Part shown: in pieces, positions 1 through 11,330 of the stretch | Layout: every line of letters begins with the position of its first letter | Position numbering within the stretch: the stretch's first letter is position 1 | From: Peristeroidobacter agariperforans | Lineage (GTDB): Bacteria > Pseudomonadota > Gammaproteobacteria > Steroidobacterales > Steroidobacteraceae | Direction: 5' to 3' | Length of the DNA: 64,000 nucleotides | NCBI RefSeq assembly: GCF_004138335.1 | Contig: NZ_RYFW01000001.1 | Location: 992,001-1,056,000, forward strand | Made by a program: the position numbers and the translations under genes | Notes under the pieces: generated by a model | The model's input: only the letters and a program-made list of their open reading frames with translations | What the model was told of the DNA's origin: nothing | Database searches by the model: none

Positions 1-134
1 CGGCCGGAGCCGCGCGCCAGTTGCGCGCTTCGGGTTTCAACAAAGTGGTGACCTTGAGCGGTGGTCTGAACAGCTGGCGGCAGGAAAACCTGCCGTTGGT
101 CAAAGGTGCCGCCAAGAAGGACGGTAAGCACTGA
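1..134 (+). CDS. Rhodanese-like domain protein, C-terminal end (partial)
   Basis: Only the last 43 codons are in the window; the reading frame enters at base 3. The visible tail has the end of a rhodanese fold (GGLNSWRQENLPLVKG) followed by a basic Lys-rich tail. The active-site Cys loop lies outside the window, so activity cannot be judged. Its TGA overlaps the ATG of grxC (TGATG), which suggests coupled translation. In E. coli the rhodanese gene yibN also precedes grxC-secB-gpsA, so this is probably the YibN orthologue. Confidence 0.75.
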   Translation, partial: AGAARQLRASGFNKVVTLSGGLNSWRQENLPLVKGAAKKDGKH

Positions 135-400
135 TGAGCGAAATCGTGATGTATTCAACCGGGTGGTGCGGCTACTGCCAGCGTGCGCGCAATCTGCTGG
201 AGCGCAAGGGCGCGGCTTTTCGTGAGATCAAGGTCGACGAAGTGCCGGGCGAGCGCGAAGTGATGCTGCAAAAGAGTAACGGCCGCCGCACCGTGCCGCA
301 GATCTTCATCGGCGAACGCCATATCGGCGGCTACGACGACCTCGCGGCTCTCGATAGAGCCGGCGAATTGGATAAACTGCTCGCTCAATTGCCCAGGTAA
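134..400 (+). CDS. grxC: Glutaredoxin 3
   Basis: An 88-residue glutathione-dependent disulfide oxidoreductase of the cytoplasm. The thioredoxin-fold active site is Cys12-Gly-Tyr-Cys15, near the N-terminus after the first beta strand. The glutathione-binding TVPQIFIG segment and the later GGYDDL turn are both present, as in GrxC. Most GrxC proteins have CPYC; Gly in place of Pro is a visible deviation that would be expected to change redox potential. Length is normal (E. coli GrxC is 83 residues). It overlaps the upstream rhodanese gene and is followed by secB, a conserved order. Confidence 0.93.
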   Translation: MSEIVMYSTGWCGYCQRARNLLERKGAAFREIKVDEVPGEREVMLQKSNGRRTVPQIFIGERHIGGYDDLAALDRAGELDKLLAQLPR

Positions 401-477
401 GGGCGCTATAGGCGCGGGTCCAGTCACATTCATGTCCGCGCTCATTATTATTCGACGAATACGACAGAGGACTCGAC

Positions 478-975
478 ATGGTTGACGAAGTACCCGCCTC
501 CAACGGCCAGAACGCCGACCCCAATGCGCCGCAGTTCGCGCCGCAGGCGGTGTATCTGAAAGATGTGTCTTTCGAGGCGCCGACCGGCCCGCGCGTCAAT
601 CCGAACACCAACCCCACGATCAACCTGAACCTCAACACCGCGGTCAACGACATTGGCGGTGACATGAAGGAAGTCGTGCTGACCGTGCGCGTCGAAGCCC
701 AGGCGGACAACAAGACGCTTTGGCTGGTCGAGTTGCAGCAGGCGGGCGCCTTCGGCCTCCGCAACGTGCCGCAGGCCGACATGCAGCGTCTGCTCGGCAT
801 TTTCTGCCCGAACTACTTGCTGCCCTATGCTCGCCAGGTGATCTCCGATCTGCTCATGAAGGGCGGTTTCCCGCCGTTCCTGCTGCCGCCGGTGAACTTC
901 GACGCGCTGTTCGCCCAAGCGGCGGCTCGCCAAGGGCAGCAGCCGGCGGCTCCGGGCGCTCCTTCCGTCAACTGA
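478..975 (+). CDS. secB: Protein-export chaperone SecB
   Basis: A 165-residue homotetrameric cytoplasmic chaperone that keeps preproteins unfolded and delivers them to SecA. The family core is clear: [12 protein letters not shown] near residues 23-34, the beta-strand motif [10 protein letters not shown], and the [35 protein letters not shown] block in the C-terminal half, given here only as its positions, about residues 117-150. The Pro/Ala-rich tail is also typical. An AGAGGA ribosome site lies 6 bases before the ATG. It sits between grxC and gpsA as in enteric bacteria. Confidence 0.96.
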   Translation: MVDEVPASNGQNADPNAPQFAPQAVYLKDVSFEAPTGPRVNPNTNPTINLNLNTAVNDIGGDMKEVVLTVRVEAQADNKTLWLVELQQAGAFGLRNVPQADMQRLLGIFCPNYLLPYARQVISDLLMKGGFPPFLLPPVNFDALFAQAAARQGQQPAAPGAPSVN

Positions 976-982
976 TCGCGCC

Positions 983-2005
983 ATGTCTGTCGCGCCAGAG
1001 GCGGCGGCCGACGGCTCAACATGCGTAGTGCTGGGCGCCGGCTCTTGGGGCACGGCGCTCGCGATCCAGTTAGCTCGCGTCGCGCTTCCCACCGTGCTGT
1101 GGGGGCGCGATCCGACGCATCTCGCCGAGCTTCAACGCGATCGGCGTAATGCACGCTATTTACCAGCTGCTGCGTTTCCGGAGCAGCTGCGCATCGAGCC
1201 CGATTTAAAGACAGCTCTGCAGGCGAGTCGCGATGTCATCGTGGCTGTGCCCAGTCATGCCCTGCGCGGGATGCTCGAGGAAATCGCTCCTCATTTGTTG
1301 CCGGATGCCCGCGTGGCTTGGGCGACTAAAGGATTCGAAGTCTCTACGGGCTTATTGCCGCACCAGGTTGCGCGCGAGGTGTTGGGCGAAAGCGTGCCTA
1401 CCGCCGTGATCTCAGGACCGACGTTTGCCAAGGAAGTGGGCGCCGGGCTGCCGACGGCGATGACAATCGCTGCCTCAGATCCTGGTTTCGCTGCCGAGTT
1501 GGCCCAGCGTTTCTCCGGCCAGAACTTCCGCGCTTATACGTCGACCGATATCACCGGCGTCGAGGTCGGTGGCGCCATCAAGAACGTGATGGCGATCGGC
1601 GCGGGCATTTCCGATGGCCTGGGCTACGGCGCCAACACGCGCATTGCTTTGATCGCCCGCGGCTTGGTCGAGATGACTCGCCTGGGCGTTGCGCTGGGCG
1701 CGAAGAAAGAAACATTCATGGGATTGGCAGGGCTCGGCGATCTGGTGCTGACGTGCACGGACAATCAATCGCGCAATCGGCGCTTTGGCTTGGCGCTGGC
1801 GTCGGGCGAGAAGGTGGACGCCGCACAGAAGACGATCGGCCAGGTTGTTGAGGGCGTGCTCGCCGCCAATGCAGTTCGAACCGTCGCGCAGCGAGCGGGC
1901 GTGGAGATGCCGATTTGCGAGCAGGTTTACCGCGTCGTTTATGAAGGCGTTGCGCCCAAAGATGCGGTGAAGGAATTGATGAGTCGGGCGCTCAAGCCGG
2001 AGTGA
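983..2005 (+). CDS. gpsA: Glycerol-3-phosphate dehydrogenase [NAD(P)+]
   Basis: A 340-residue cytosolic enzyme that reduces dihydroxyacetone phosphate to sn-glycerol 3-phosphate, the first step of phospholipid synthesis. The N-terminal Rossmann motif is GAGSWG at residues 18-23. Also visible are [24 protein letters not shown] (carrying the catalytic Lys) and [12 protein letters not shown], all diagnostic of GpsA. Seven bases separate it from secB, so they are probably cotranscribed. The first 11 residues precede the usual family start and may be extra. Confidence 0.96.
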   Translation: MSVAPEAAADGSTCVVLGAGSWGTALAIQLARVALPTVLWGRDPTHLAELQRDRRNARYLPAAAFPEQLRIEPDLKTALQASRDVIVAVPSHALRGMLEEIAPHLLPDARVAWATKGFEVSTGLLPHQVAREVLGESVPTAVISGPTFAKEVGAGLPTAMTIAASDPGFAAELAQRFSGQNFRAYTSTDITGVEVGGAIKNVMAIGAGISDGLGYGANTRIALIARGLVEMTRLGVALGAKKETFMGLAGLGDLVLTCTDNQSRNRRFGLALASGEKVDAAQKTIGQVVEGVLAANAVRTVAQRAGVEMPICEQVYRVVYEGVAPKDAVKELMSRALKPE

Positions 2006-2009
2006 GCTG

Positions 2010-2405
2010 ATGGAATCGATCCAACCCTTTCTGATGTTCCAGGGAGAACAAGCCGAAGCGGCGATGAATTTCTACGCTTCGCTGTTTCCCGATACCCGGA
2101 TCACCGATATCCAGCGCTACGGCCCGGGAGCGGCCGGCAAGGAAGGCTCGGTGCTGCGAGCCACGCTCTCGATCGCCGGTCAGAGCGTGATGTGCATCGA
2201 CAGTCCCGTGAAGCATGCTTTCACTTTCACGCCGGCGTTTTCCTTCTTCATCGATTGCAGCTCCGAAGCAGAGCAAAGCAAGCTGGTCACGGCGCTGTCC
2301 GAACACGGAGCGGTGCTGATGCCGCTCGCCAACTACGGTTTCAGTCGCAAGTTCGCGTGGGTGAATGACCGCTTCGGTGTGTCCTGGCAGTTGAACCTGC
2401 CCTGA
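2010..2405 (+). CDS. VOC/PhnB-like glyoxalase-fold protein
   Basis: A 131-residue protein beginning with MESIQPFLMFQGEQAEAAMNF-type sequence, the hallmark of the PhnB/3-demethylubiquinone-methyltransferase-like branch of the vicinal-oxygen-chelate superfamily. The family features 'FYASLFPDT', 'SIAGQSVMCIDSP' and the closing 'WVNDRFGVSWQLNLP' are all visible. Substrate is unknown; members are often annotated as methyltransferases without evidence. It starts 4 bases after the gpsA stop with a GGAGTGAG ribosome site, so it is likely the operon's last gene. It converges with trmL, leaving 3 bases between the stops. Confidence 0.85.
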   Translation: MESIQPFLMFQGEQAEAAMNFYASLFPDTRITDIQRYGPGAAGKEGSVLRATLSIAGQSVMCIDSPVKHAFTFTPAFSFFIDCSSEAEQSKLVTALSEHGAVLMPLANYGFSRKFAWVNDRFGVSWQLNLP

Positions 2406-2408
2406 GGC

Positions 2409-2864
2409 TCAGACAAATCCGAGTTGTCGCCACGCTTCGTACACGATCACCGCGGCAGCGTTGGAAAGATTCAAACTGCGATTGCCGGCACGCATCGGGA
2501 TCGTGAGCCGATGCTCGGCCGGGCAAGTCTCGAGTAGATCTTGCGGCAGGCCGCGGGTTTCGGGCCCGAAAACGAAGGCGTCGCCCGGCGCGAATTGCGG
2601 CTGATCGTAACGAGTCTTGCCGCGCGTCGAGATTGCAAACCAGCGCTTCACGGAAATGGCGTTGAAGCACTCGTCCAACGAATCCCACGCACGAACATTC
2701 GCGAGGTCGGCGTAATCCATCCCCGCGCGGCGCACGGCCTTCTCGCTGATGTCGAAACCGAGCGGCCGGATCAGGTGCAGCGACGAGCCGGAGTTGGCGC
2801 ACAGGCGAATAATGTTGCCCGTGTTCGGAGGAATCTCCGGCTGGAAAAGAATGACGTGGAACAA
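2409..2864 (-). CDS. trmL: tRNA (cytidine(34)-2'-O)-methyltransferase
   Basis: A 151-residue SPOUT-class (trefoil-knot) methyltransferase that 2'-O-methylates the wobble base of tRNA-Leu isoacceptors. It begins FHVILFQPEIPPNTGNI, then shows LIRPLGF, FGPETRGLP and, near the C-terminus, IPMRAGNRSLNLSNAAAVIVYEA, given here as residues about 121-143. These are the SPOUT motifs that form the AdoMet knot. Length is standard for TrmL. It lies downstream of ntrC on the same strand and in enteric genomes lies near gpsA, which is consistent here. Confidence 0.95.
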   Translation of the reverse strand: MFHVILFQPEIPPNTGNIIRLCANSGSSLHLIRPLGFDISEKAVRRAGMDYADLANVRAWDSLDECFNAISVKRWFAISTRGKTRYDQPQFAPGDAFVFGPETRGLPQDLLETCPAEHRLTIPMRAGNRSLNLSNAAAVIVYEAWRQLGFV

Positions 2865-2899
2865 CTCAGCGCCCTGCTAGCGAACAGTCGCGGAGATTA

Positions 2900-2956
2900 A
2901 CAGCGCCTGCGTTGATGAGCGATGGCGCTGTCTTGATCAGCGCGGCGAAGCCGCGC
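2900..2956. other. Two inverted repeats between ntrC and trmL
   Basis: An 8-base perfect inverted repeat (ACAGCGCC at 2900-2907, GGCGCTGT at 2924-2931) is followed by a 7-base hairpin (GCGCGGC, loop GAA, GCCGCGC at 2940-2956). They lie downstream of the ntrC stop on the minus strand. Neither is followed by a convincing T-run, so they could be a weak terminator, a processing site or simple attenuation before trmL. Confidence 0.4.
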
Positions 2957-2979
2957 AACACCTGATACCGATGGCCGCG

Positions 2980-4395
<1,416 letters not shown>

Positions 4396-5556
4396 GGAAT
4401 GGCAACAAAATAGTAAAGATGGTTAGACCCGGCCTGCTCTCGAATTCGATCAGGCCGTCGTGACGACTCACCAGGTCTTGCGCCACTGCCAGACCAAGTC
4501 CAGTACCGTCGGCTCGCCCCGTAACGAGCGGATAAAACAAAGTGTCGCGCAGATGCTCGGGCACGCCCGGGCCGTTGTCCTCGAACTGCACGCTGGCAAC
4601 CAGTCGATGCCGACGCGCGCCGATATTCACATTGGTGAGCGCACGAGTGCGCAACACCAGCCGTCCGCTGCGACCGGCGGTTTGGGCCAGCGCCTGCATG
4701 GCGTTTTTGCCCAGATTCAACATCGCTTGAATGATCAGATCGCGATCCAGGTGCAGCGGCGGCAGGCTCGGATCGTAATCGCGATCGATGACGACGCCGG
4801 GTGGCGCGTCAGCCCCGAGCAGATGACCCACGTGCTGGAGCAGCTCGTGAATGTTGATCGATTTCTTGCGGGGCAGGTGTCCGGGACCGAGCAACGTGTC
4901 GACCAGCGTCACCAGGCGATCGGCTTCGCTGATGATGACCGTCGTGTATTCGCGCATCGATGCATCGTCGAGCTGACGTGCCAGCAGCTGCGCGGCGCCT
5001 CGCAATCCACCGAGTGGATTCTTGATCTCGTGCGCGAGCTGACGAATCATCAGGCGACTGCCGCCGATCTGAGTCAGCAGTGCAGTTTCGCGCGTGATGC
5101 GCTGGTGCTGAGTGGCGTCGCTGATCTCGATGAGCACGGCGCCTGGGGCGCCACTCTCCTCATAAGGGGCCACGGTGCAATCGACGACCAGCTCGCCGTC
5201 GCCATAGATCGGACGCAGCTGCAGCTCACGTCGAGAGAAAGGACGCGATGTCGTGGCCGCGCGAGCGATGACCTCGTCGAGCACGGCAGAGTCTTCTAAC
5301 AATTCAGCCAGCGGACGGCCGCGCACCTGATTGCGGCTGACGCCGAACAGCGTCTCGGCCGAAACATTCAAAAAGAGCAGCGAGCGCGTGCGATCGACGA
5401 TCAGCACGCTGGTGCTGAGGCTGTCGAGGATGCGCGCGGAGTCAGCGGTGGCCATGAGATGTGAGGGCTGTGCAGCCATTCGCGTCCTTCACCGTGGCCA
5501 CGTGCGAAGGAGCGACGCGGCCGCTCGCTCGAGCGGCACGCGGACGGAAACAAATA

Positions 5557-6291
5557 TTACTTGCCGGTGTTCGGGCCCACGGGCGCGGGCTTCGGCTTCG
5601 CGGGCGCCTTCGGGGGCACCACGGGGGCGGGCTTGGTGCGCACCGGCAAGTTGGTGCGCGGATCCATGGCTGCCTTGCTGCCGTTCAACGCGGCGTAGCT
5701 CGGCTGCTTGGTCGCCAGCTTGTTGCCCGCCGCACGCTTCGGCGGTTTGCTGCGCATGGCCGGACCGACCGGCGGCTGCGCGGCCGACTCCTGGCGCACG
5801 TGGAAAGTAACAACCGGCGTTTCTTGAATCGTCCGGCCGCTCGCAGTGATGACTGCCTTCACGGTGTGCGTGCCGCGCGGCATGTTCGAGAACTCGTAAC
5901 TCTCCGCGCTCGGGTTGAAATCCGATACGGGCGCGCCGTCCAGATACAACGCCACGGAATGGCCCCGGCTCATCGACGGGCTCACCGCCAGCTGCACGGT
6001 GACGTTGCCACCGGTGTTGACGATGGACTGATCCTGTTGGGGACTGACGATGACGAAGCGCGAATAAGCCGGACCGGCTTTGGCTTGCGTTTCCTGCGGC
6101 GCTGATGGCGCGTAAGTAGGCGGCGGACTGGCGGGACGATTCACGCCGCCGCTCATTTCCACCTTTTCCGCACCCGCCGTGGGTTGATCGGAGAAGTGCG
6201 TGACACCCTTCTCGTCCACCCACTTGTAAACGGTCTGACCGGCGAAGGCCGGTGCCGCCAGTGCGAGGAGAACATAAAGCGCCGTACGCAT
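5557..6291 (-). CDS. Secreted DUF4124 domain protein
   Basis: A 244-residue protein beginning with a short Sec signal peptide (MRTALYVLLALAAPAFAGQ). The DUF4124 signature follows at once (VYKWVDEKGVTHFSDQP), a small beta domain common in periplasmic or outer-membrane proteins of gammaproteobacteria. The middle region resembles a beta-sandwich (residues about 85-155). The C-terminus is a Pro/Lys/Ala-rich low-complexity tail. An upstream Met at 6345 would place charged residues before the signal peptide, so 6291 is preferred. It lies between glnA and ntrB, a frequent position for such genes; its role in nitrogen control is unknown. Confidence 0.8.
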   Translation of the reverse strand: MRTALYVLLALAAPAFAGQTVYKWVDEKGVTHFSDQPTAGAEKVEMSGGVNRPASPPPTYAPSAPQETQAKAGPAYSRFVIVSPQQDQSIVNTGGNVTVQLAVSPSMSRGHSVALYLDGAPVSDFNPSAESYEFSNMPRGTHTVKAVITASGRTIQETPVVTFHVRQESAAQPPVGPAMRSKPPKRAAGNKLATKQPSYAALNGSKAAMDPRTNLPVRTKPAPVVPPKAPAKPKPAPVGPNTGK

Positions 6292-6414
6292 ATGTAATGA
6301 GCATAGCCGCTCCACCTCGACCTGACAAAAGCGGCGACGGCGCATTTGTGATGGCCGTCACCATAATCAAAAACGTATCAGCGGCCTGCATCCAAAATGC
6401 CGGCTCCGGGCTGA

Positions 6415-6438
6415 ACGCCGGGCGGTAAAACCCGGCGT
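6415..6438 (-). terminator. Putative glnA terminator hairpin
   Basis: An 8-base perfect stem (ACGCCGGG/CCCGGCGT) with an 8-base loop lies about 30 bases beyond the glnA stop on the minus strand. The T-rich part is in the loop and further downstream (GCATTTTGG), so it is an imperfect intrinsic terminator. It may only reduce readthrough into the DUF4124 and ntrBC genes. Confidence 0.5.
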
Positions 6439-6467
6439 CCAACGTGAACCGCCGCTGACTGCTGTCG

Positions 6468-7880
6468 TCACACGCTGTAATACAGCTCGAACTCCAGCGG
6501 GTGCGTCGACATACGCACCTTGGTCACTTCCTGCATCTTCAACGCGATGTACGCGTCGATGACGTCGTCGGTGAACACACCGCCGGCCTTCAAGAAGCCG
6601 CGGTCCGCATCCAGAGCCTGCAGCGCCTGTTCCAGCGAGTAGCAGACTTCCGGAATGTTCTTCGCTTCTTCCGGCGGCAGGTCGTACAGATCCTTGTCCG
6701 CGGCTTCGCCCGGGTGGATCTTGTTCTGAATGCCGTCGAGGCCGGCCATCATCATGGCCGCGAACGCGAGATACGGATTCGCGGTCGAGTCCGGGAAGCG
6801 CACTTCGATACGACGGCCCTTCGGGTTCGACACCCAGGGAATACGGATGGAAGCAGAACGGTTGCGCGCCGAGTACGCCAGCATCACCGGCGCTTCGAAG
6901 TGCGGCACCAGGCGCTTGTAGCTGTTGGTGCTGGCGTTCGTGAACGCGTTGATGGCCTTGGCGTGCTTGATGATGCCGCCGATGTAATAAAGAGCGAGAT
7001 CGGAGAGGCCGGCGTACTTGTCGCCCGCGAACAGCGGCTTGCCGTCCTTCGAGATCGACTGGTGCACGTGCATGCCGCTGCCGTTGTCGCCGACGATGGG
7101 CTTCGGCATGAAGGTCACGGTCTTGCCGTAGGCGTGCGCGACGTTGTGGATCGCGTACTTGAGCATCTGCACTTCGTCAGCCTTCTTCACCAGCGTGTTG
7201 GCGTTCACGCCGATTTCGCACTGGCCGGCGGTCGCCACCTCGTGGTGGTGCACTTCGACCTTCATGCCCAGCTCTTCGAGGGCATTACACATGGCCGAAC
7301 GGATGTCCTGGAACGAGTCGACCGGCGGCACGGGGAAGTAGCCACCCTTCACGCCCGGACGGTGCGCCATGTTGCCGCCCTCGAAGCTCTTGCCCGAAGA
7401 CCAGGCGGCTTCGACGGAATTGATCTCGAAGAACGACCCCTGCATGTTGGTGCCGTACTTCACGTCGTCGAAAATGAAGAATTCGTTTTCGGGGCCGAAC
7501 AGCGCCTTGTCGCCGACGCCAGTGGACTTCAGGTAGGCCTCGGCGCGCTTGGCGATCGAACGCGGATCGCGCTCGTAACCCTGCATGGTCGCGGGCTCGA
7601 GCACGTCGCAGCGGATGATCAGCGTGGTTTCCTCGAAGAACGGATCGAGCACGGCGGTGCTGGCATCCGGCATGAGCACCATGTCGGACTCGTTGATGCC
7701 CTTCCAGCCGGCGATCGAGGAGCCGTCGAACATCTTGCCGTCGTCGAAGAAGCTTTGGTCGACGGTGTGCGCCGGGACGGTCACGTGCTGCTCTTTGCCG
7801 CGAGTGTCCGTGAAGCGCAAGTCAACGTATTTGACCTCCTTCTCTTTCAGCATGCTGAGGACTTCAGCGGGGGTCGTCAT
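6468..7880 (-). CDS. glnA: Glutamine synthetase type I
   Basis: A 470-residue dodecameric enzyme that makes glutamine from glutamate, ammonia and ATP. Clear family blocks are [16 protein letters not shown], the metal-ligand motif ENEFFIF, the [11 protein letters not shown] glutamate/ammonia loop, and the ATP-site segment [11 protein letters not shown]. Tyr399 in the NLYDLPPEE-type segment (here [10 protein letters not shown]) corresponds to the adenylylated Tyr of the GSI-beta class, so GlnE control is expected. A strong GGAGGAGA ribosome site precedes the ATG. Upstream lie a sigma-54 promoter and two NtrC-like sites, so transcription should rise in nitrogen limitation. Confidence 0.98.
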   Translation of the reverse strand: MTTPAEVLSMLKEKEVKYVDLRFTDTRGKEQHVTVPAHTVDQSFFDDGKMFDGSSIAGWKGINESDMVLMPDASTAVLDPFFEETTLIIRCDVLEPATMQGYERDPRSIAKRAEAYLKSTGVGDKALFGPENEFFIFDDVKYGTNMQGSFFEINSVEAAWSSGKSFEGGNMAHRPGVKGGYFPVPPVDSFQDIRSAMCNALEELGMKVEVHHHEVATAGQCEIGVNANTLVKKADEVQMLKYAIHNVAHAYGKTVTFMPKPIVGDNGSGMHVHQSISKDGKPLFAGDKYAGLSDLALYYIGGIIKHAKAINAFTNASTNSYKRLVPHFEAPVMLAYSARNRSASIRIPWVSNPKGRRIEVRFPDSTANPYLAFAAMMMAGLDGIQNKIHPGEAADKDLYDLPPEEAKNIPEVCYSLEQALQALDADRGFLKAGGVFTDDVIDAYIALKMQEVTKVRMSTHPLEFELYYSV

Positions 7881-8014
7881 GAGTTCTCCTCCGGTAGACA
7901 GCGAGATTGAGATGTCCCGGGCCGCTCGCCGCTACGACGCCAGGAGGTTGTTGAGGGCTGCGGGCCATGGCTGAGTGTTCTTCGAGCGGGGCCCACCGAA
8001 TCGCCAGACAAAAT

Positions 8015-8030
8015 TGCAGGAAGCATGCCA
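8015..8030 (-). promoter_or_regulatory. Sigma-54 (-24/-12) promoter of glnA
   Basis: On the minus strand the sequence reads TGGCATGCTTCCTGCA. The GG and GC dinucleotides are exactly 12 bases apart, matching the TGGCAC-N5-TTGCA consensus with two changes. It lies about 135 bases before the glnA ATG. Two NtrC-like palindromes sit about 100 and 130 bases upstream of the predicted start of transcription. Confidence 0.82.
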
Positions 8031-8093
8031 GCGCACCGTCATGGCGCAAATGCTTGGATTTGATGGAGCGGCCCGGAAAACATTACAGAACTA

Positions 8094-8110
8094 CGCTCCA
8101 AATTGGAGCA
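8094..8110. promoter_or_regulatory. NtrC-binding site (proximal)
   Basis: The 17-base element contains a perfect 15-base palindrome, GCTCCAAATTGGAGC. It matches the enterobacterial NtrC consensus TGCACCAAAATGGTGCA at most positions, including both GC..CCA half-site cores. Its centre is 31 bases from the centre of the distal site, which places both on one DNA face. Confidence 0.78.
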
Positions 8111-8124
8111 CACCGTCTGGAGAC

Positions 8125-8141
8125 TGCACCATACGTGTGCA
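8125..8141. promoter_or_regulatory. NtrC-binding site (distal)
   Basis: The sequence TGCACCATACGTGTGCA keeps the complete left half-site TGCACCA and ends in TGTGCA, close to TGGTGCA of the consensus. With the proximal site it forms an enhancer-like pair upstream of the sigma-54 promoter, the same layout as the E. coli glnA enhancer. Confidence 0.75.
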
Positions 8142-8238
8142 TCCCCTGTCATGCCCCAGCCCCAATCTGTAGCAGGTCGTCGTTTCACGGGGGTTGCGGC
8201 CTGCGCCCGGTGAGACCTACTGCTCAACGTGTGCGGCC

Positions 8239-8264
8239 TTGGAACATAACCCGCACGGTATACT
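8239..8264 (+). promoter_or_regulatory. Putative glyQS promoter
   Basis: TATACT at 8259-8264 is a near-consensus -10 hexamer placed about 30 bases before the glyQ ATG. The best -35 candidate, TTGGAA at 8239, is only 14 bases away, so the -35 assignment is weak. The remainder of the 7881-8295 gap holds the glnA control elements; no gene was seen in it. Confidence 0.4.
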
Positions 8265-8295
8265 CGCGCGCTTTTCCCCACTGACCGGACCCCAG

Positions 8296-9234
8296 ATGGC
8301 CGCATCGAAAGCCGTCGTCCCGCCGCGGACTTTTCAAGACCTGATCTTCGCCCTCCAGTCGTACTGGTCGAAGCAAGGCTGCGTGATCTTGCAGCCCTAC
8401 GACATGGAGATGGGCGCAGGCACCTTTCACACCGGCACCCTGCTCCGGGCCGTTGGCCCCGAGCCGTGGAGCGCGGCGTATGTGCAGCCTTCGCGCCGGC
8501 CGACGGACGGTCGCTATGGCGACAATCCCTTCCGCCTGCAGCACTACTACCAATTCCAGGTGGTGTTGAAGCCGTCGCCGCCGAACATCGTCGATCTGTA
8601 CCTCGGCTCGCTGGCGTCGCTCGGCTTCGATCCGCTCACTCACGACATTCGCCTGGTCGAGGACAACTGGGAATCGCCAACGCTCGGCGCCTGGGGTCTC
8701 GGCTGGGAAATCTGGCTGAACGGCATGGAAGTCACGCAGTTCACCTACTTCCAGCAAGTGGGCGGCCTGGACTGCAAGCCGGTGATGGGCGAGATCACTT
8801 ACGGCCTGGAGCGCCTGGCGATGTATCTGCAGGGCGTGCAGAGCGTCTATGACCTGCTGTGGGCGGACGGCCCGCTCGGCCGCGTGACCTACGGCGATGT
8901 TTATCACCAGAACGAAGTGGAGCAGTCGAAGTACAACTTCGAGCTGGCGGATACGGCGCTGCTGTTCCGTCACTTCGACGATCACGAGGCGGCGTGCAAG
9001 AAGCTGCTCGAGAGCGGTCTCGCACTGCCGGCGTATGAGCAGATGCTCAAGACATCGCACACTTTCAATCTGCTCGACGCACGCAAGGCCATCTCGGTCA
9101 CCGAGCGCCAGCGCTTCATCCTTCGTGTGCGCGCGCTCGCGAAAGAAGTCGCCGAGACCTATTACAAGACCCGCGAAGCGCTGGGCTTCCCGATGTTGAA
9201 TCGCGCGGGCGCCGAAGCTGGAACCACAGCATGA
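8296..9234 (+). CDS. glyQ: Glycyl-tRNA synthetase alpha chain
   Basis: A 312-residue catalytic subunit of the heterotetrameric bacterial glycyl-tRNA synthetase. Near-invariant blocks are visible: [50 protein letters not shown]-type [18 protein letters not shown] (residues about 117-134) and [13 protein letters not shown]. The frame is open further upstream, but homology begins just after the Met at 8296 and a -10-like box lies before it, so that start is chosen. Its last four bases overlap glyS (ATGA), so the two subunits are coupled. Confidence 0.97.
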   Translation: MAASKAVVPPRTFQDLIFALQSYWSKQGCVILQPYDMEMGAGTFHTGTLLRAVGPEPWSAAYVQPSRRPTDGRYGDNPFRLQHYYQFQVVLKPSPPNIVDLYLGSLASLGFDPLTHDIRLVEDNWESPTLGAWGLGWEIWLNGMEVTQFTYFQQVGGLDCKPVMGEITYGLERLAMYLQGVQSVYDLLWADGPLGRVTYGDVYHQNEVEQSKYNFELADTALLFRHFDDHEAACKKLLESGLALPAYEQMLKTSHTFNLLDARKAISVTERQRFILRVRALAKEVAETYYKTREALGFPMLNRAGAEAGTTA

Positions 9235-11312
9235 GCAAACGTGACTTTCTGGTTGAGATCGGCACCGAAGAACTGCCGCCGAAATCGTTGTTCACTTTGT
9301 CCGAGGCCTTTGCGGCCGGTGTGACCAAAGGCCTCGATGACGCATCTATCAAACACGGCGACGTGAAGTGGTACGCCACGCCGCGCCGGTTAGCTGTATT
9401 CGTGGCCGGTGTTGCCGATCAACAGCCGGATCAACAGATCAAACGTCAGGGCCCCTCGGTTGCGAATGCCTTCGGTCCCGATGGTCAGCCGACCAAGGCG
9501 GCGCTGGGCTTCGCGGCATCGTGTGGCGTGACTATCGAACAGCTGGTGCAGGTCGACGGTCCCAAGGGCAAGGTGCTGCAGTTCGAAGGCTCGAAGCCGG
9601 GCGCCGCTACCTCGACGCTGCTGCCGGGCATTGTGACCACCTCGCTCGAGGGTCTGCCCATCGCCCGCCGCATGCGATGGGGCGCGGGCTCACAGGAGTT
9701 CGTGCGTCCCGTTCACTGGGTCGTGATGTTGTTCGGTACGAGCGTCGTTGAGGCGGAGATCCTGGGCATTCCGGCGGGCAAGCAGTCGCAGGGCCACCGG
9801 TTCCACGGGCCGAAGCAGTTGGCGATCAGCAATCCCGCAAAGTACGCCGAAGTGTTGCTCGAGAAGGGGCATGTCGTCGCCGACGTTGCAGCTCGTCGTG
9901 AGCGCATCCGCGCCGAAGTTAATTCGCTGGCCGACGCGATAGGCGGCCAGGCGGTCATCGAAGACTGGTTGCTCGACGAAGTCACGGCGCTGGTCGAATG
10001 GCCGGTCGCTCTGTCGGGGCGCTTCGATGAACAGTTCCTGCGTCTGCCGCAGGAAGTGCCGATCGCGACCATGCAGGACAATCAACGTTACTTCCCGGTG
10101 CGCAGCAACGACGGGCACTTGATGAACTATTTCATCACCGTTGCAAACATCGCCAGCCGCGAACCGGATCGGGTGCGCGATGGCAATGAACGGGTCGTGC
10201 GTCCACGCCTGGCCGACGCGGCATTCTTCTGGGACACCGATCGGAAGGAACGTCTCGAGGCGCGTTTCGCCGCACTGAAGGCGGTGACCTTCCAGGCGAA
10301 GCTGGGATCGCTGGCTGATAAGAGCACTCGCGTCGTTACGATCGCGCAGCGGATCGCCGAAAGCATCGGTGGCAATGCTGAACTCGCGGCACGCGCGGCC
10401 AAGCTGAGCAAATGTGATTTGCTGTCGGCGATGGTCGGAGAATTCCCCGAGCTGCAAGGCTTGATGGGCAAGTACTACGCGCAGCTCGACGGCGAAGCTG
10501 CCGAAGTCGCCACAGCGCTCGAGGAACAATATTGGCCGCGCTTCGCCGGTGACAAATTGCCTGCCACGAAGACCGGCATCGCGCTGTCGGTCGCCGACAA
10601 GCTCGACACCATCGCGGGCATTTTCAGCATTGGCCAGAAGCCGTCCGGCACCAAAGATCCATACGGTCTGCGGCGTGCGGCGTTGGGCATCCTGCGCACG
10701 ATCAACGAGCACAAGCTCGATCTGGATCTGCGCCGGCTGGTGGACGCGGCGGTCTCGTTGCAGCCGGTTACGGCACCTGAAAACATCGGCGATGAGATCT
10801 GGGGTTATCTGATGGAGCGCCTGCGTTCCTCGTACCTGGAAGATGCGGGCGGCCGTGCGGTCACGACTGAAATGTTCGATGCCGTGCTTGCGAGCAAGCC
10901 GCAATCGACGCTCGATCTCGACATCCGCCTGCAGGCGCTGGAAGGGTTCCTGACATTGCCTGAAGCGGCGAGCCTGGCCGCCGCGAACAAGCGTATTGCC
11001 AACATTCTGCGCAAAGCCACTGGCGACCTTTCCGGGATCGTGGAAATCGGCCAGTTCCGCGAGCCGGCGGAACGCCAGCTGTTCGATCACGTTGTTTCCA
11101 TGGAGCGGGCGGTCAATCCCTTGTTCTCCCGTCGTGAGTACACCGGCGCACTGACGCAGCTCGCGACCTTGAAGGACGACGTGGATCGCTTCTTCGATTC
11201 GGTGATGGTGATGGCCGAAGATCCGGACGTCCGCGCGAATCGATTAGGCTTGCTGGTGCGGCTGCGTGGACTGTTCCTGCAGGTGGCGGATTTGTCGCGA
11301 TTGCCGGGTTAG
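9231..11312 (+). CDS. glyS: Glycyl-tRNA synthetase beta chain
   Basis: The 693-residue beta subunit, which binds tRNA-Gly together with GlyQ. Recognisable blocks are [15 protein letters not shown] at the N-terminus, [50 protein letters not shown] and [19 protein letters not shown] with [10 protein letters not shown]. The last two belong to the HD-like domain. The C-terminal part holds the DALR-type anticodon-binding region. Length matches the family (about 690). It starts inside the glyQ stop codon. Confidence 0.97.
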   Translation: MSKRDFLVEIGTEELPPKSLFTLSEAFAAGVTKGLDDASIKHGDVKWYATPRRLAVFVAGVADQQPDQQIKRQGPSVANAFGPDGQPTKAALGFAASCGVTIEQLVQVDGPKGKVLQFEGSKPGAATSTLLPGIVTTSLEGLPIARRMRWGAGSQEFVRPVHWVVMLFGTSVVEAEILGIPAGKQSQGHRFHGPKQLAISNPAKYAEVLLEKGHVVADVAARRERIRAEVNSLADAIGGQAVIEDWLLDEVTALVEWPVALSGRFDEQFLRLPQEVPIATMQDNQRYFPVRSNDGHLMNYFITVANIASREPDRVRDGNERVVRPRLADAAFFWDTDRKERLEARFAALKAVTFQAKLGSLADKSTRVVTIAQRIAESIGGNAELAARAAKLSKCDLLSAMVGEFPELQGLMGKYYAQLDGEAAEVATALEEQYWPRFAGDKLPATKTGIALSVADKLDTIAGIFSIGQKPSGTKDPYGLRRAALGILRTINEHKLDLDLRRLVDAAVSLQPVTAPENIGDEIWGYLMERLRSSYLEDAGGRAVTTEMFDAVLASKPQSTLDLDIRLQALEGFLTLPEAASLAAANKRIANILRKATGDLSGIVEIGQFREPAERQLFDHVVSMERAVNPLFSRREYTGALTQLATLKDDVDRFFDSVMVMAEDPDVRANRLGLLVRLRGLFLQVADLSRLPG

Positions 11313-11330
11313 GAAGGACGAGGCATCTGA

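Noticed and set aside
420-477. A -10-like TATTAT before secB
   Set aside because: No -35 element at suitable distance; secB is probably transcribed with grxC.
6501-7910. 469-codon open frame on the plus strand opposite glnA
   Set aside because: It is the antisense of a highly conserved gene; its peptide is His/Val/Arg-rich with no fold, a usual by-product of GC-rich codon bias.
8049-8072. Possible third NtrC half-site near GCTTGGATTTGATGGAGC
   Set aside because: Only loosely symmetric and lacks the CCA/TGG half-site cores.
9690-11090. 466-codon open frame on the minus strand opposite glyS
   Set aside because: Antisense shadow of glyS with Arg/Gln-rich composition and no ribosome site or homology.
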